DNA of 64,000 bases, from contig VUYV01000016.1 in the NCBI GenBank assembly GCA_008711295.1, forward strand, positions 1,453,431-1,517,430, written 5' to 3'. Origin of the DNA: Anarhynchus alexandrinus (lineage: Eukaryota > Chordata > Aves > Charadriiformes > Charadriidae). The notes beneath the pieces were generated by a model. The model was not told the DNA's origin. It did no database searches and worked only from the letters and a program-made list of their open reading frames with translations. Shown here one piece after another: positions 52,755 to 64,000 of the stretch. Each line of letters begins with the position of its first letter. Position 1 is the stretch's first letter. A program made the translations under genes and the position numbers.

Positions 52755-55512
52755 TGTGGCTGACAGCCCAGCTGAAGTGTCTCTACACCAATGCACACAG
52801 CATGGGCAACACACAGGAGGAGCTGGAAGTCACTGTGCTGCTAGAAAGCTAAGACCTACTTGCCATTACTGAAACTTGGTGGGATGAATCCCATGACTGG
52901 AGTGTGGCTCTTGATGACTACAGGCTGTTCAGAAGGGAGAGGGGAGGAAGGAGTGGTGGAGGTGTTGCCCTCTAGATCAAGAAATGGACAGAGTGTGATG
53001 AGCTGTCTCTGAAGAATAGCCATGAGCAGGCTGAAAGCTTATGGGTAAGAATTAGAGATCAAGGCAACAAAGGGAGCCTTGTGGCTGGTGTCTGCTACAG
53101 GTTGCCTGATCAAGGGAGCCTATTGACGAAGCCTTCTTACTCCAGCTATAGGAGGCATTGTGCTCGCAGGCTCTCAATCCTGCTGGGGGACTTCAACCAC
53201 CCCGACATCTGCTGGAAAAGTAGCACGGTGAGCTGTAGGCAATCCAGGGAACTACTGGAGTGCCATGAGGATAATTTCTTAAGCTAGGTGACAGACAGCC
53301 CTACCAGAGGGGATACAATACTGGACCAATGCAAGTGAACTAATTGGTCATGTCAAGACTGGAGGCAGCCTGGGCTGATCATGCACTGGTGGAGTTTGCA
53401 GTCCTGAGGGATGTGGGTCAGGGGAAGAGTAAAGTCAGGACCCTGAATTTTAGGAAAGTATACTTCCAGCTCTTCAAGGAGTTAGTCTATAGGACTCCCT
53501 GGGAAACTGCCCTGAGGGACAAGGGAGCAGAACAGAGCTGGCAGATCTTTAAGGGCACTTTCCACACAGAGCAAGAGCTCTTCATCCCCAGGTGTAAGAA
53601 GTCAGGAAAGGAGGGCAAGAGACCTGGATGGATGAGTCGAGACCTGCTAGTCAAACTAAAGAGCAAGAGAGATGCACAGGCAGTGGAAGCAGGGACAGGT
53701 ATCCTGGGAAGAGCATAGGGTTGCTGCCTGGTTGTGCAGAGATGGGGTCAGGAAGGCCAAGGTGCAGCTGGAGCTGAACTTGGCAAGGGATGCAAAGAAT
53801 AATAAGAAAGGCTTCTACAGGTATGTGAGCTACAAAAGGAAGGCCAAAGATAGCATATGCCCCCTGATGAGCAAGACTGGCAAACTGGTAACAACAGAGA
53901 AAGAGAAAGCCGAGGTACTCAACAACTTTTTTGCCTCAGGCTTTACTGGCAACCTCTCTCCCCACACCTCTCAAGTGGATGGACCGCAAGGCAGAGACTG
54001 GGGGAGCAAAGTCCCTCCAACTGTAAGAGAAGATCAGGTTTGTGGCCACCCGAGGAACCCAAACATACAGAAGTCTATGGGACCTGATGAGATGCATCCC
54101 AGAGTCCCGAGGGAATTGGCTGATGTAGTTGCCAAGCCACTCTCCATGATATTTGAAAATTCATGGCGGTCAGGTAAGTCCCCAGTGACTAGAAAAAGGG
54201 AAACATTGCACCCGTTTTTAAAAGGGGTAGAAAGGAGGACCCTGGGAACTACCAACCTGTCAACCTCACCTCTGTGCCTGGGAAGATCATGGAACAGATC
54301 CTCCTTGAAGCTATGCTAAGGCATGTGGGGGGCAGGGAGGTGATTTGAGACAGCATGGCTTCACCAAGGGCAAGTCCTGCCTGACCAACCTAGCGGCCTT
54401 CTATGATGGAGTGACTGCATCAGTGGACAAGGGAAGGGCCACAGATGTGGTCTATCTGGACTTCTGCAAGGCCTTTGAAGTGGTCCTCCACAACATTCTT
54501 CTCTCTAAATTGAAGAGGTAAGGATTTGATGGGTGGACTGTTCAGTGGATGAGGAATTGGTTGAATGGTTGCATCCAGAGGGTAGTAGTCAATGGCTCAA
54601 TGTCCAGATGGAGATTGGTGATAGGTGGTGTTCCTCAGGGGTCTGTACTTGGAACAGTACTGTTAAATAACTTCATTAATAGACATAGATAGTGGGATCG
54701 AGTGCACCCTCAACAAGTCTGCAGACAACACCAAGCTGAGTGGTGCAGTTGACGCACCTGAGGCATGGGATGCCATCCAGAGGGACCTGGACAAGCTTGA
54801 GAAGTGGGCCCATGTGAACCTCATGAGGTACAACAAGGCCAAGTGCAAGGTTGTGCCCCTGGGTTGGGGCAACCCCTGGTATTGATACATGCTGGGGAAT
54901 AAAGGGATTGAGAGCAGCCCTGCTGAGAAGGACCTGGAGGCACTGGTGGATGAAAAGCCAGACATGAGCTGGAAATGTGCGCTCACAGCCCAGAAAGCCA
55001 ACGGTATCCTGGGCTGCATCCAAAGAAGTGTGGCCAGAAGGTCAAGGGAGGTGATTCTGCCCCTCTACTCTGCTCTGGTGAGACCCCACCTGGAGTACTG
55101 CATCCAGCTCTGGAGCCCCCAACGTAAGAAGGACATGGACCTGTTGGAGTGGGTCCATAGGAGGGCCCCAAAAATGATCAGAGGGCTGGAACACCTCCTG
55201 TGAGGACAGGCTGAGAGAGTTGGGATTGTTCAGCCTGGAGAGGGCTCTGGGGAGACCTTATTGTGGCCTTTCAGTAGTTAAAGGGGGCTTGTAAGAAAGA
55301 TGGGGACAAATATTTTAGCAGGGCCTGTTGCGATAGAACAAGGGGTAGCGTCTTTAAACTAGAAGAGGGTAGATTTAGACTAGGGATAAGGAAGAAACTT
55401 ATGCTGAGGGTGGTGAAACAGTGGAACAGGTTGCCCAGAGAGGTGGTGGATGCCCCATCCCTGGAAACATTCAAGGTCAGGCTGGACAGGGCTCTGAGCA
55501 ACCTGATCTAGT
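52755..55512 (+). pseudogene. CR1 ORF2 (endonuclease-reverse transcriptase), broken
   Basis: The remnant of the CR1 ORF2 protein can be followed through all three plus-strand frames. The endonuclease LLGDFNHPDICWK motif is readable. The usual SDH motif reads ADH. In the reverse transcriptase the catalytic F-A-D-D is S-A-D-N at 54,718-54,729, removing a metal-binding aspartate. The C-terminal segment reads GFHRLP-type sequence as WNRLPREVVDAPSLETFKVR and ends in a stop at about 55,512. With at least three in-frame stops and several frameshifts it cannot encode an active protein. Confidence 0.9.
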
Positions 55513-55605
55513 TGAAGATGTCCCTGCTTGTTGCAGGGGGGGTGGACTAGATAGCCTTCAAAGGTCCCTTCCAACCCAAACTATTCCATGATTCTATTCC
55601 GTGAT

Positions 55606-56439
55606 AACTCACCTCAGATAATTATGTAGTCTTTCAATAGGCCACTCAAAAGCAGACTTATTATGGGATTTATTTGTAATTTAAATAATTAGAAAAAATT
55701 AACAAAATTTGTGAAATATTTTTGGATTTAGTATTTTTATTTCCATATGGTTTTTTATAGGTTCTACATCCAGAATACTGCACTGAAAGAATGTGACAAT
55801 TTCAAAGTACTAGGGGATCACAAAACACAAAATTCAGATTCTATGAACAATCTGAATTCAGATCCTTTAAGTATCGTGACACAATCTTTAATTATATGAA
55901 CCTCATATTCTGTGTTTCCCGCAGGCTTGGGCTCGGTTAAACCTTACCATTCCCAAAATGGGTTAGGTGGTGTGGTTCTCTATCAAGTTGCAATGATTAT
56001 TGCTATATAAAAACCTGAAATTGATACAAAGAGTCAGAGTCAATAGAGGAGTAGGGGGAGGAACATTACAATTAAGGACACTGGTCTCTCAATTAAATTA
56101 CATGTAAGCCACATTGGTCTTTCAGAAATGTTTATGGAAGTCCTCAACTGAACTATGGTAAATATGGCCATCAGACCCCAATGACACATCCTAATATAAA
56201 TACCGCCTTTTGTAGCGATCTTCAGGGCTATTTTAGAAAGTTCATTTTAAGACTTTCATATTGATAACTATTGATAGCAGGTTAAGATAATGCTCTGATT
56301 TGCATAGGCTGCTGTTTGAAGTTTGCAGGGTGCTATGGATATAATGTGAAAACCATGGAAGCCAGCAGAGCTTGTTCCTGTATTCCTTCAAAATATAAAT
56401 CAATTTGCATTTCATAGTTTTAATTCCACAAGCCTCACT
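55606..56439 (-). other. EFEMP1: EFEMP1 intron 5, segment right of the CR1
   Basis: AT-rich intron with no recognised element. Confidence 0.6.
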
Positions 56440-58005
56440 AATATCGGTACCCAGTGATTCCCTCACTTTCCAAAAATGTACCCACATTCCCTCTTGAAGT
56501 CATTTACACAATTACGTCCTTCCATTGCTGACTTTGGCAGCCTGCTCTATATTTCAGCCACTAGTTGTGTACAAAAAATTTGCCTGACCTGCTTTTTAGC
56601 TTTCTGTAAATTTAGTGTACGGTTCCCTGTTTTAGAGCTAGTTAGTTTTTCTACTTCTCTACTGCAATCCATTCTGTCAGGCTCTTATCTACATCCATAA
56701 AATTCTTTCCTTGTCTCTTTTCTGAGCTACAAACCTGGCTCTATTCCCTTCATGCTGTGACTCATTTTTCCCAAACCCCCTGACTCATGCTGCTTGCTCA
56801 CTTATGCAACAATTTAATCTCTGTAATTTTCTTCATATCATTAGGAGAAGTACATAAATTCATGAGATGCATTTCACCAGTACTTCAAACTTTTGTAGAG
56901 AAAAAAAATGCAATCCTTCATCTTATTTAAACCACTTAAACCTTTTTGTCTTCTAGCTCATACCTGTATGTTATGCTCAGAGCTGGAGAACTGTATTCTC
57001 AACTCAAGTATATCTTACTCCTGGGACTGAAGTGCTTCTTGCTGTTCACTGGTGCTCACCGTATTGCAATTTACTACAGCATCTTCATGCTCTCCTTGTT
57101 TGTGTATATATTCATTTGTTCAAACAAGTCACAAAATGTTTGTAGGTTGCTTTCTCTATTCTGGTCTGTAGCAATCTTGTAAGCAGAATATTCCACCAGA
57201 TCAAAAAGAGGGCTTTTAATATGACCTTATGGGATTCAAATTCTTATTTCTGTCCCCACTGAGCAGTATCAGTGGACCAGCTTCTGAACGGTTTATAGAA
57301 ATCTAAACCCAGAATGATTCCATCGATGTCAGTGTTGCACTTGTCATTGACTCCAGTGAAGCTGTTCTCCACTTGTTTTGAATGTAAACTATAAATATTT
57401 TAGTTAATAAGTTTAAATTTTATGAGTTCTCAGTGTGAGACCAGAAACTTGTGCTATTTTTCTAATAGATTCATCTGAACTGAAAACACTGCATCTCATG
57501 TAAGCAATGGCACCAGTGAGTCTGATATCAGACCTACAATAATCTGCACAGTACTGCAGGTATCGTGGACAATTTACTTCAGGATTCTGTAAAACCTTTC
57601 ACTTTCTGTCCACTTCATGAGCTTTCCTTCTTTCTGTAAGACATTTTATATCAGTATTTTTCAGCAATAGCCAGCTGAAGGTAAAATACTTGAAGAAATT
57701 AGACAACTATACTTCTTCAATGAGTATGGGCTTACTTTATTTTACCAAATTAAGTATTCTGTCTCTTATTTATGTTTCTTATATTGTTCTTGCAACTGAA
57801 GCCAAGATCACTGCTATGTCGTTTCCTGGATCCTCCCTGATCCTTTCTTACACATAGGAACAACATTAGCAACCTCCAAATTCCCTGGTTCCCTCCCCAG
57901 CCTTAGCAAGCTATCAACAATTTCTGTCAAAGGCTTTTCTATTTCCCCTGCTACTTCCTTCAACATTTGGGATGTTATTCATCTGGGCTGGATGCCCAGA
58001 AAACT
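56440..58005 (-). mobile_element. Probable single ancient CR1/L3-like LINE, strongly decayed
   Basis: Two minus-strand stretches resemble ancient CR1-clade ORF2. The first, 58,005-57,760, reads like the region after the GPDxMHP motif (an LKEVAGEIEKPLTEIVDSLL-like stretch, then ANVVP and a KKG-like end). The second, 56,760-56,440, resembles the C-terminal end that in related elements reads FFVHxxVVxxWNxLP, followed by an F-K-R-E-like stretch. Their order, strand and spacing (about 1.3 kb between equivalent motifs, against about 1.2 kb in the CR1 at 54,190-55,415) fit one element. The middle is not recognisable by eye. Confidence 0.55.
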
Positions 58006-61000
58006 TTTAACTCATTGGTGTTGGGAGGCCACGCTTTGTGGTGGTAAATACCAGCAGAAAATCTGTTATGGAACGGCAGGTCAGTAGGTACCAAAACCCT
58101 AAATATTTGGAGAAATTTCTTACTTCTGGAGTGGCAAAACCTGTTAAGATAGAGACCTGCACTCTAACAGTGCAGTCACTATGCAGTAGTGTAATGAGGT
58201 AGCATCTGTAATTCTGTACAACTCTGCAGCAGCCCATAAACTCCCTCTTTATTGCTGATTTTTCTCTTTCCCTTTTAAATTTTCCTTTGGCCCTTTCATG
58301 TTAAGTATATTGGACTGATTGCCCTGGTAACAAGTTTTCACAGTTGAGCGAAGGTAACCTGCACAAATACTTGTTTGCACAGGAAAAATATATGTAAGAG
58401 CCAAGATCTACATTTAAGCAAATATGTGAGGTAGAATGTTTAAATTAATGAGATTTTCATGAAAAACAGCACGACTTCTTTTGGTGTGCCAAAACATTTC
58501 CCCTCTCAAATTTGAGAGTACAGTAAAGCAAGCTCCTTGTAGATTTGTCCTTTAGTACTCCTGTACATCATGACACAACAAAATAGAAGTAATGCAAAAT
58601 ATTCATGTAGAAAATGTACCAAAAAAAAAGTCTAATGCAGTGCAACTTATAGTTCCTTGTGTGGTTTCTTTATTTGGACTGCAAAAGTGTTAGCAACTAT
58701 CATGAACTTGGGACAGCTACACAACCTCAGTGACTTCATGAATATGAAGGTACAGGAAAAGCATCCTTCTATTTACTCAACAGAGTTAACAAGGGATCAA
58801 GCTGTAATAATCAAGTCTGGACTGCAGTACTTTGTCACAATTATGTATTATCTTTGGTATGTCCAAACTGAATTGACTTATCACATAGAATAGCTAAATA
58901 AAGGAGTGAGCCATAGCTTTCAGCACTAGAACATCTCCCACATGTTTGTTTGGGAGTGGCAGGCAGCTGAAAAGGGGGGAAAAAAAATAAAAATGAATGA
59001 AGCTTTGAATTGATGCATTACTTCCTTTCCCCTCCACTTTGCTTCCATCTGTGATGCTACCTTCCTTCTCTAGTGTATGCTGTGCAGTCTTTAAATTACA
59101 CTGCAAAAGGCTTTTAATCCTGAGATTTTTTTAACTTCAAAGACTGAGATGCCATATGCAACTGAACATGATTTTTCTATCCTGTATCTTAACATATGAT
59201 ACTTACAATTGTTACATTCAGGACAGCATTTCAGTGGTGACAAGCTAAGGATGCTGCTTAACCTGAAGCAGCACCCAAACATGTATTCTGCTCCTATGCC
59301 TTCTGCACGGTAGCTGTCCATGCTGGAAATGGTATGGCACGTTAAAAAGCCTAATGCTGTATTACAGCTTTCTGTCTTGTGCTCTGCACTTTTCCAGGCC
59401 CCTACCAGTACAAGTCATGCTTTAAAGCAGCTTGTAGGAATGCACTCTGATAAAAAGGTATACTTGATTAGCAAATCACAACCATAGTGAATTAAATGAA
59501 TGTGACACGCAGAACACTGTTCAAGTAATACAGTAATGAAAGTGATTATTACAAATAAAAATGGCATGGCTAATATGACAACAATGTTAGTCTGATACAA
59601 GGCCACAAAAACTACTCCCAGAAGATGTTTAACAATAGTATTTTCTATCCAATGTTATCTCAACATGTATTCTTAAAACAACAACATGGGTATAGTGTCT
59701 TTTTGTTTAAAGTTTCTCAAAGGGAAGAGTACTTTTTTCCCAACAGAAGGCCATTAATTATTAGTCTTCCTGCTCATCAAGAAGAAAAATATTCCGTGTT
59801 TTTGACCGATCTATGTTAATTTAAAATTTGTATTTTTGGCTTTATTTCTGGTGGCGCCATAAATGGAACCATACTTGCTTTCCAAGTTACAATCCAATAA
59901 TTTAGTGCAATGTATCTGCAAGTCTCAGAGTGCTTCAAAATGTGAGTTGTCATAATGGTAAACGTTTTGATTTACATTGCAATAGCTTATTTTTACTTTC
60001 AGTAGAGTATTTCCTGCTGTTGTTTTCTTGTGACTTTATGCTAGAGGTCTAACAACTTGTGCTTTTTGGTTCATGCCTGCCTAAGTGAGGATCACCCACC
60101 CATGATGACCAATACACTTGGACTATACTCAAAAACAACAAGGGTGGATTAAACTATTCCATTATTGCAGATGAAAGAGTTCTCCCCGACATCTGGCATA
60201 TCATCTTCAAAACTGATATGGAACATTTCCATAAATTCAGCTTAACATTGTTTTTGTGAGTGTTCCAAAGTATTTTTAACATGAAGAAATAGCATGCAAA
60301 CTAATTTCCTATTTGAAAGTAAATGTCTTGTTCTTATTTCTAATTCACCCAGTTATTAAAAAAGAAAAAAAAAAAGAAAAAGATGTTCACTTAACTTGAA
60401 GCATACTGTTTTGTTTATTTAAGTTAATGGAAAAGCGAGTCAGTGTTTGATGTAAAGCTGCCCCCTTGCTTGAAAGAAAACCAAACAACTGGTTATGAAT
60501 TATGAATATCTCCTAATAGTTTCCAGAATTATCTGAAGGATGTATTTTTTTTTTCTTAATTACGTACACTTAAAAGTTCCAAGTTCCCTATTCATTTCCA
60601 TTTTGTTTATTTCTCTCCTTGGAAACCTCATAAGCATTTTCCTTTAGCTAGGCTTGACTGAACAAAATAGTACTGCTACAACCTGTAATATTAGGGAAAT
60701 AAGGGCCTGAAAGCTCTTTGTGGTTTTTTAATTAGGAAGTTGGAAGAATCACTCATTAAATCTTTGCGAGCCTTTTCACAGCACTTACGCTGGCGGCTGC
60801 TGGGTCCCTGCAAAGGGATACACAAACTTCTACCTAAAAAGTGTGCTTCACAGCACACTTTAAAAATCAACTTTTATTCTGAGACAACACAGAAAACAGT
60901 TCCTGCAAAAAATATTGCTTTTCTTGTATGTTGGCGTGTCTTCAACTGTTCTAGTTCTAATTGGACCGTTCCTCTTGTGAGGAACCACAGTGTCTCGTTA

Positions 61001-64000
61001 CAGTGAGGGAGGCATCTCCACGTGGGAGTTGCTGGCAAATGTACTGCAATGGGGGATGCAGTCTAGTGAAAACCTGGTCTGCCTGTGTGGCGCTACCATA
61101 GTCTTCATGTCCTTCTGAACAGTAAAAGCAGCTAGTGATCAATTGAACAAAGTTAACACAGCAAGCAAACCAATGCACTGAGCATAAACTAGGTGATATC
61201 CAACCCTAGCCTGAAATAAAATAGCCTGTTTGGTTTTTTTTTTTGGTAGTGAATGCATAGCTCATCAACGCACACTTTGCTAGTTGAAGAAATATGGCAC
61301 CTTAAGATATAAGGGCCTTCAGATACAAGGTTAAGGGACTTAAAATATTTGATATAAGGACCAATTTTATCAATAAAATCTTATTCTCCTTCAGCCTTTG
61401 CAGGCTGAATGAGCTGGTTTAGGAATTACAACTGTAGTTCCCAAGCTGAGAACACTTAAGTTCAAGTCGAGTTCAAAAGCAACTATCAGAAGGAGAAGGC
61501 TTATCTAAACGATGATATTGTTTTTAGCACTAATCATCCTATCTGTTGGCAGTACCAACATGCTGCAATCTCCACAGCTCCCTACGTAAATAAGCAGATT
61601 CCTGATGCTGTTCCAACTTCAGAAATGCCTTTGAAGGCATTATTTAGTTATGAATTTTTCTTACATGGTTATGTGATACTTTTAGCATGTTGCTGTATGT
61701 AACCACAGATGCCTTGTTTTGAAGAAATGTATCTAAAACTTATTTACTTTCAAAATATAATTGGTGGGCATTGGTCTTTATTTTACCTTCTTGTGAAATA
61801 AAAAATGCAGTGGTTAAAAAAAAAAAATTCACTTTCACTCTACAACTTTTGAATGATAGAACAATAAAAGCAAATTATGGAAATAGTACTTAAAGACAGA
61901 TCAGTTGATTTGGTCCAAAATATACTCTAGGGATGGGAGGGGATTAGAAGAGCTGGGATAGAAAAACACAATGTTCAGGTTGCACAGTTCAAGAAAAGTA
62001 AAGTGAAATGGATGTGCAGAAGTTAAGATTCCTGTGGCAATATCAATTTGACCATGCTATAAACAAGTAACAAAACCATCAGGAACAGTATCTTGTAAAT
62101 TTTTGTTTGTCTGTCTTGCCTTAAGAATTCACATTAGCTGGCTCTCCATTTGAACTTGAATGGAAAATCCAATTTTCCATGTAATTCTTAACATGAAGAG
62201 GGCTTAAAATGAAGTTTTAAAAATTCTTTGTTTGAAAGAGAATAGATACAAGAGGTGAAGCCAGGCAGGACCGAAAGACAGGCAGAGGCACCAGGGAAAA
62301 GGAAATCTATTCTTTGAGGGTAAGAAAAAAAACCAAAACAGAGGCAGTATGAATATTTATGAAGGAAGAAAAATGAGCTTCGAAGTTAAAAAGATGTATC
62401 ATGATAGAGGTGACTAAGTGGAGGCTAAAGAAAAGAATGGGGGAAAAAAGCAAGGCACTTATATAAGCTAGCTGCTTTTCATGTACAGAAGTAGTGTTTG
62501 TTAAACACTTTATTATAATTCAAGACTAGCAGTGTGATCTGGTTAGATCACCAAGGTGTTTTTAATGCTCACTTTTTGACTGGAGAGCTCGTAAGTACCT
62601 GCCAATGTCTATGTTTTGCTGCTGTTTTTCTGATTCAAAGGATAATTGGCGCTGATAGAAGAATACCTAAATAACAAGTGCTGGGGTGGTGGTACAATGC
62701 ACCCTGTGTAGTGCAGGAGAACGTGTCCTGCTGTGGTTGCATATGTCTGGGACATGGCAAGAGAAAGACAAGAGCCAAAGGGATGCTATGGTGGGCTGCG
62801 GGCAATGAGGGGATGGACAACAAGGATAACTCAAATAAGTTGAGGGTGTGCAGTCTACTGAAGTTTGTAAGTTGGAGTGGTGCTTGGGAAGTATTTGTTG
62901 TATTTTCAAAAACCTGACAAAAGAAATCTTAAAGCTGAAAATTATTATTATTTTTGGCCCCAAACGAAGATTTTTCTGGGGTTTAGCCACATTTTTTTTC
63001 TGTGTTTGGGAACAAAAAAGAGAAGACACCAAAAAAATACTTTGTTCTTTCAATGAGCCAGTAATAAATAAAACCTAACATTTTAAAAAACAGAAGTTTC
63101 CTTGGGAAGAGAGAGCTATTTTTTCTTCCAAAATTACTTTGCCTTAAAATTGGGATCAACTCTGCTCTCAGGCTAAGGATCTGACTTCCCAGCTGCCTTT
63201 AAGCAATCAAATAGAAGTAGCAATTGGGACAGCTTTTCACTTCCCCCCCCTACCCCTCCCGGTCTTTGGCTGGGAAGTTACATGGGTTTGCCTCAGAATA
63301 GATGCTGTGCTACCATAGTCCTGGCACTTTTCACTGAAAATGAGATTTCAGCAGTGTTTCCTAGAGTAAGTAGAGTACTCCTGAAGTCTGCTTGCAGGGC
63401 TGTCGGGATGGTGAAATGCAGTAACCTGCTTTTGTTTGCCTGAGCATGTGATTTTTTTTTTTTAATACCTTGTGATCTTCACAGACTTCTGGCGAAGCTT
63501 AAAAGGTTAGTTTGAGAAGGGAGTAGCTATCATTTGTTTAGAAAATAAATAGAAAAAAAAGTAGGCCAAATACCAGTAAAGTTCCTGTTTTAAAATATTA
63601 AACTAACACACAACATTGCTGGCCTAAAAAGGTCACATGAAGTGGGAGAAAGGATGTATTTAGACTGATTGCCAGGCAGGACGTGGGATCTCTCACTGAC
63701 TTGGCAGTAGATACTTCAGCTCTATTTGCTATTTGTGCTGTTTCTAATGCTCCTTATTTGCTAAGTTCTTATGTTTGACAAGATCCATGCTTTATTTTCC
63801 AGTATTTACACAGTATTAAGCAAGTGTGTAAATCCATTCAGAGAGTAACCAAGGCCTACCCTGCCCCCTTTTTTGTGCTTTTTCTTTGATTAGGAGACAG
63901 GATGCTCAGAAACCTGGGAAAACTGAAGTTTCAAGGGGTTTTCCTTTGGGGTATGCTATCAGACAACAAAGTTATTTGAAACATGTTTAAACTTGCTAAA
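58006..64000 (-). other. EFEMP1: EFEMP1 intron 5, right part, to the window edge
   Basis: About 6 kb of AT-rich sequence without any exon matching the EFEMP1 linker, first EGF module or signal peptide. A/T runs occur at 60,360-60,385 and 61,817-61,828. No RNA gene or named repeat family recognised. Assignment as intron assumes no unrecognised gene lies here. Confidence 0.65.

Larger units (their letters stand above)
51590..55605 (+). mobile_element. Long CR1 LINE, inactive, with a nested CR1 insertion
   Basis: A plus-strand CR1-type non-LTR retrotransposon inserted antisense to EFEMP1. The 5' section (51,590-51,918 and about 52,335-52,740) matches the region before ORF2. ORF2 spans about 52,755-55,512. 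It comprises an endonuclease section (WLTAQLKCLYTNAHSMGN start, LLGDFNHPDICWK at about 53,185, ADHALVEF at about 53,376) and then a reverse transcriptase (SMGPDEMHPRV near 54,080, [17 protein letters not shown] near 54,360, GVPQGSVLG near 54,630). The 3' end is the typical CR1 tail with CCTTCCAACCC and an imperfect ATTCTATG repeat. Lesions include in-frame stops at 52,850 (TAA), 52,973 (TAG) and 54,519 (TAA), frameshifts, and loss of the catalytic FADD. The exact 5' limit is uncertain. The several open frames here are pieces of this LINE. Confidence 0.93.

Noticed and set aside
51880..55501. Open frames of 60-215 codons as host genes
   Set aside because: All are pieces of CR1 ORF2 or its opposite-strand shadows. 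Their motifs (GDFNHPDICWK, SMGPDEMHP, GVPQGS, WNRLP) are LINE endonuclease and reverse-transcriptase motifs.
47090..64000. microRNA genes of the miR-216/217 cluster expected near EFEMP1
   Set aside because: I looked for the mature sequences from memory on both strands and did not see them. In mammals the cluster lies upstream of EFEMP1, which is beyond this window.

Overview
This 64 kb window is vertebrate nuclear DNA and most likely comes from a bird. It holds split genes with GT-AG introns, one CpG-island promoter, and CR1-type LINE retrotransposons that end in the avian (ATTCTATG)n tail. No bacterial, plasmid or viral gene organisation is visible. Most open reading frames in the window are chance frames in intron, intergenic or LINE sequence.

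Two protein-coding genes can be read, both transcribed right to left (minus strand). Positions 1 to about 9,900 hold the 5' half of PNPT1, the mitochondrial polynucleotide phosphorylase. Coding exons 2-15 are present, join in frame without a lesion, and encode 374 residues equivalent to human residues of about 55-428. The exon encoding the N-terminal targeting region lies in a CpG island at about 9,640-10,470, but it is interrupted by an unresolved base (N at 9,815) and its splice junction cannot be established. The 3' half of PNPT1 is beyond the left edge. From about 34,070 to beyond the right edge lies the 3' half of EFEMP1 (fibulin-3): seven exons encoding five EGF-type modules and the C-terminal fibulin domain, a stop codon, and a 3' UTR of about 1 kb. 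The upstream exons (signal peptide, first atypical EGF module, linker) are not visible, so the intron upstream of the first visible exon is at least 16.9 kb. The same two genes are neighbours in the same orientation in mammals, so this is conserved synteny.

The 24 kb between the genes (about 10,470-34,070) shows no gene I can support. It contains an ancient CR1/L3-like remnant and a few short perfect inverted repeats.

The main mobile-element feature is a long, dead CR1 LINE on the plus strand (about 51,590-55,605) inside the EFEMP1 intron. It contains a second, 5'-truncated CR1 of about 0.4 kb nested in its upstream region. Older minus-strand CR1-like remnants lie in PNPT1 intron 3 (8,018-8,640), between the genes (29,265-29,530) and in the EFEMP1 intron (56,440-58,005).

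PNPT1 acts in mitochondrial RNA handling and EFEMP1 in the extracellular matrix. They share a neighbourhood and orientation, not a pathway. I found no convincing previously undescribed system. The items most worth checking are the unresolved PNPT1 first exon with its duplicated start context, the nested CR1, and the paired intronic hairpins at 42.64-42.70 kb.
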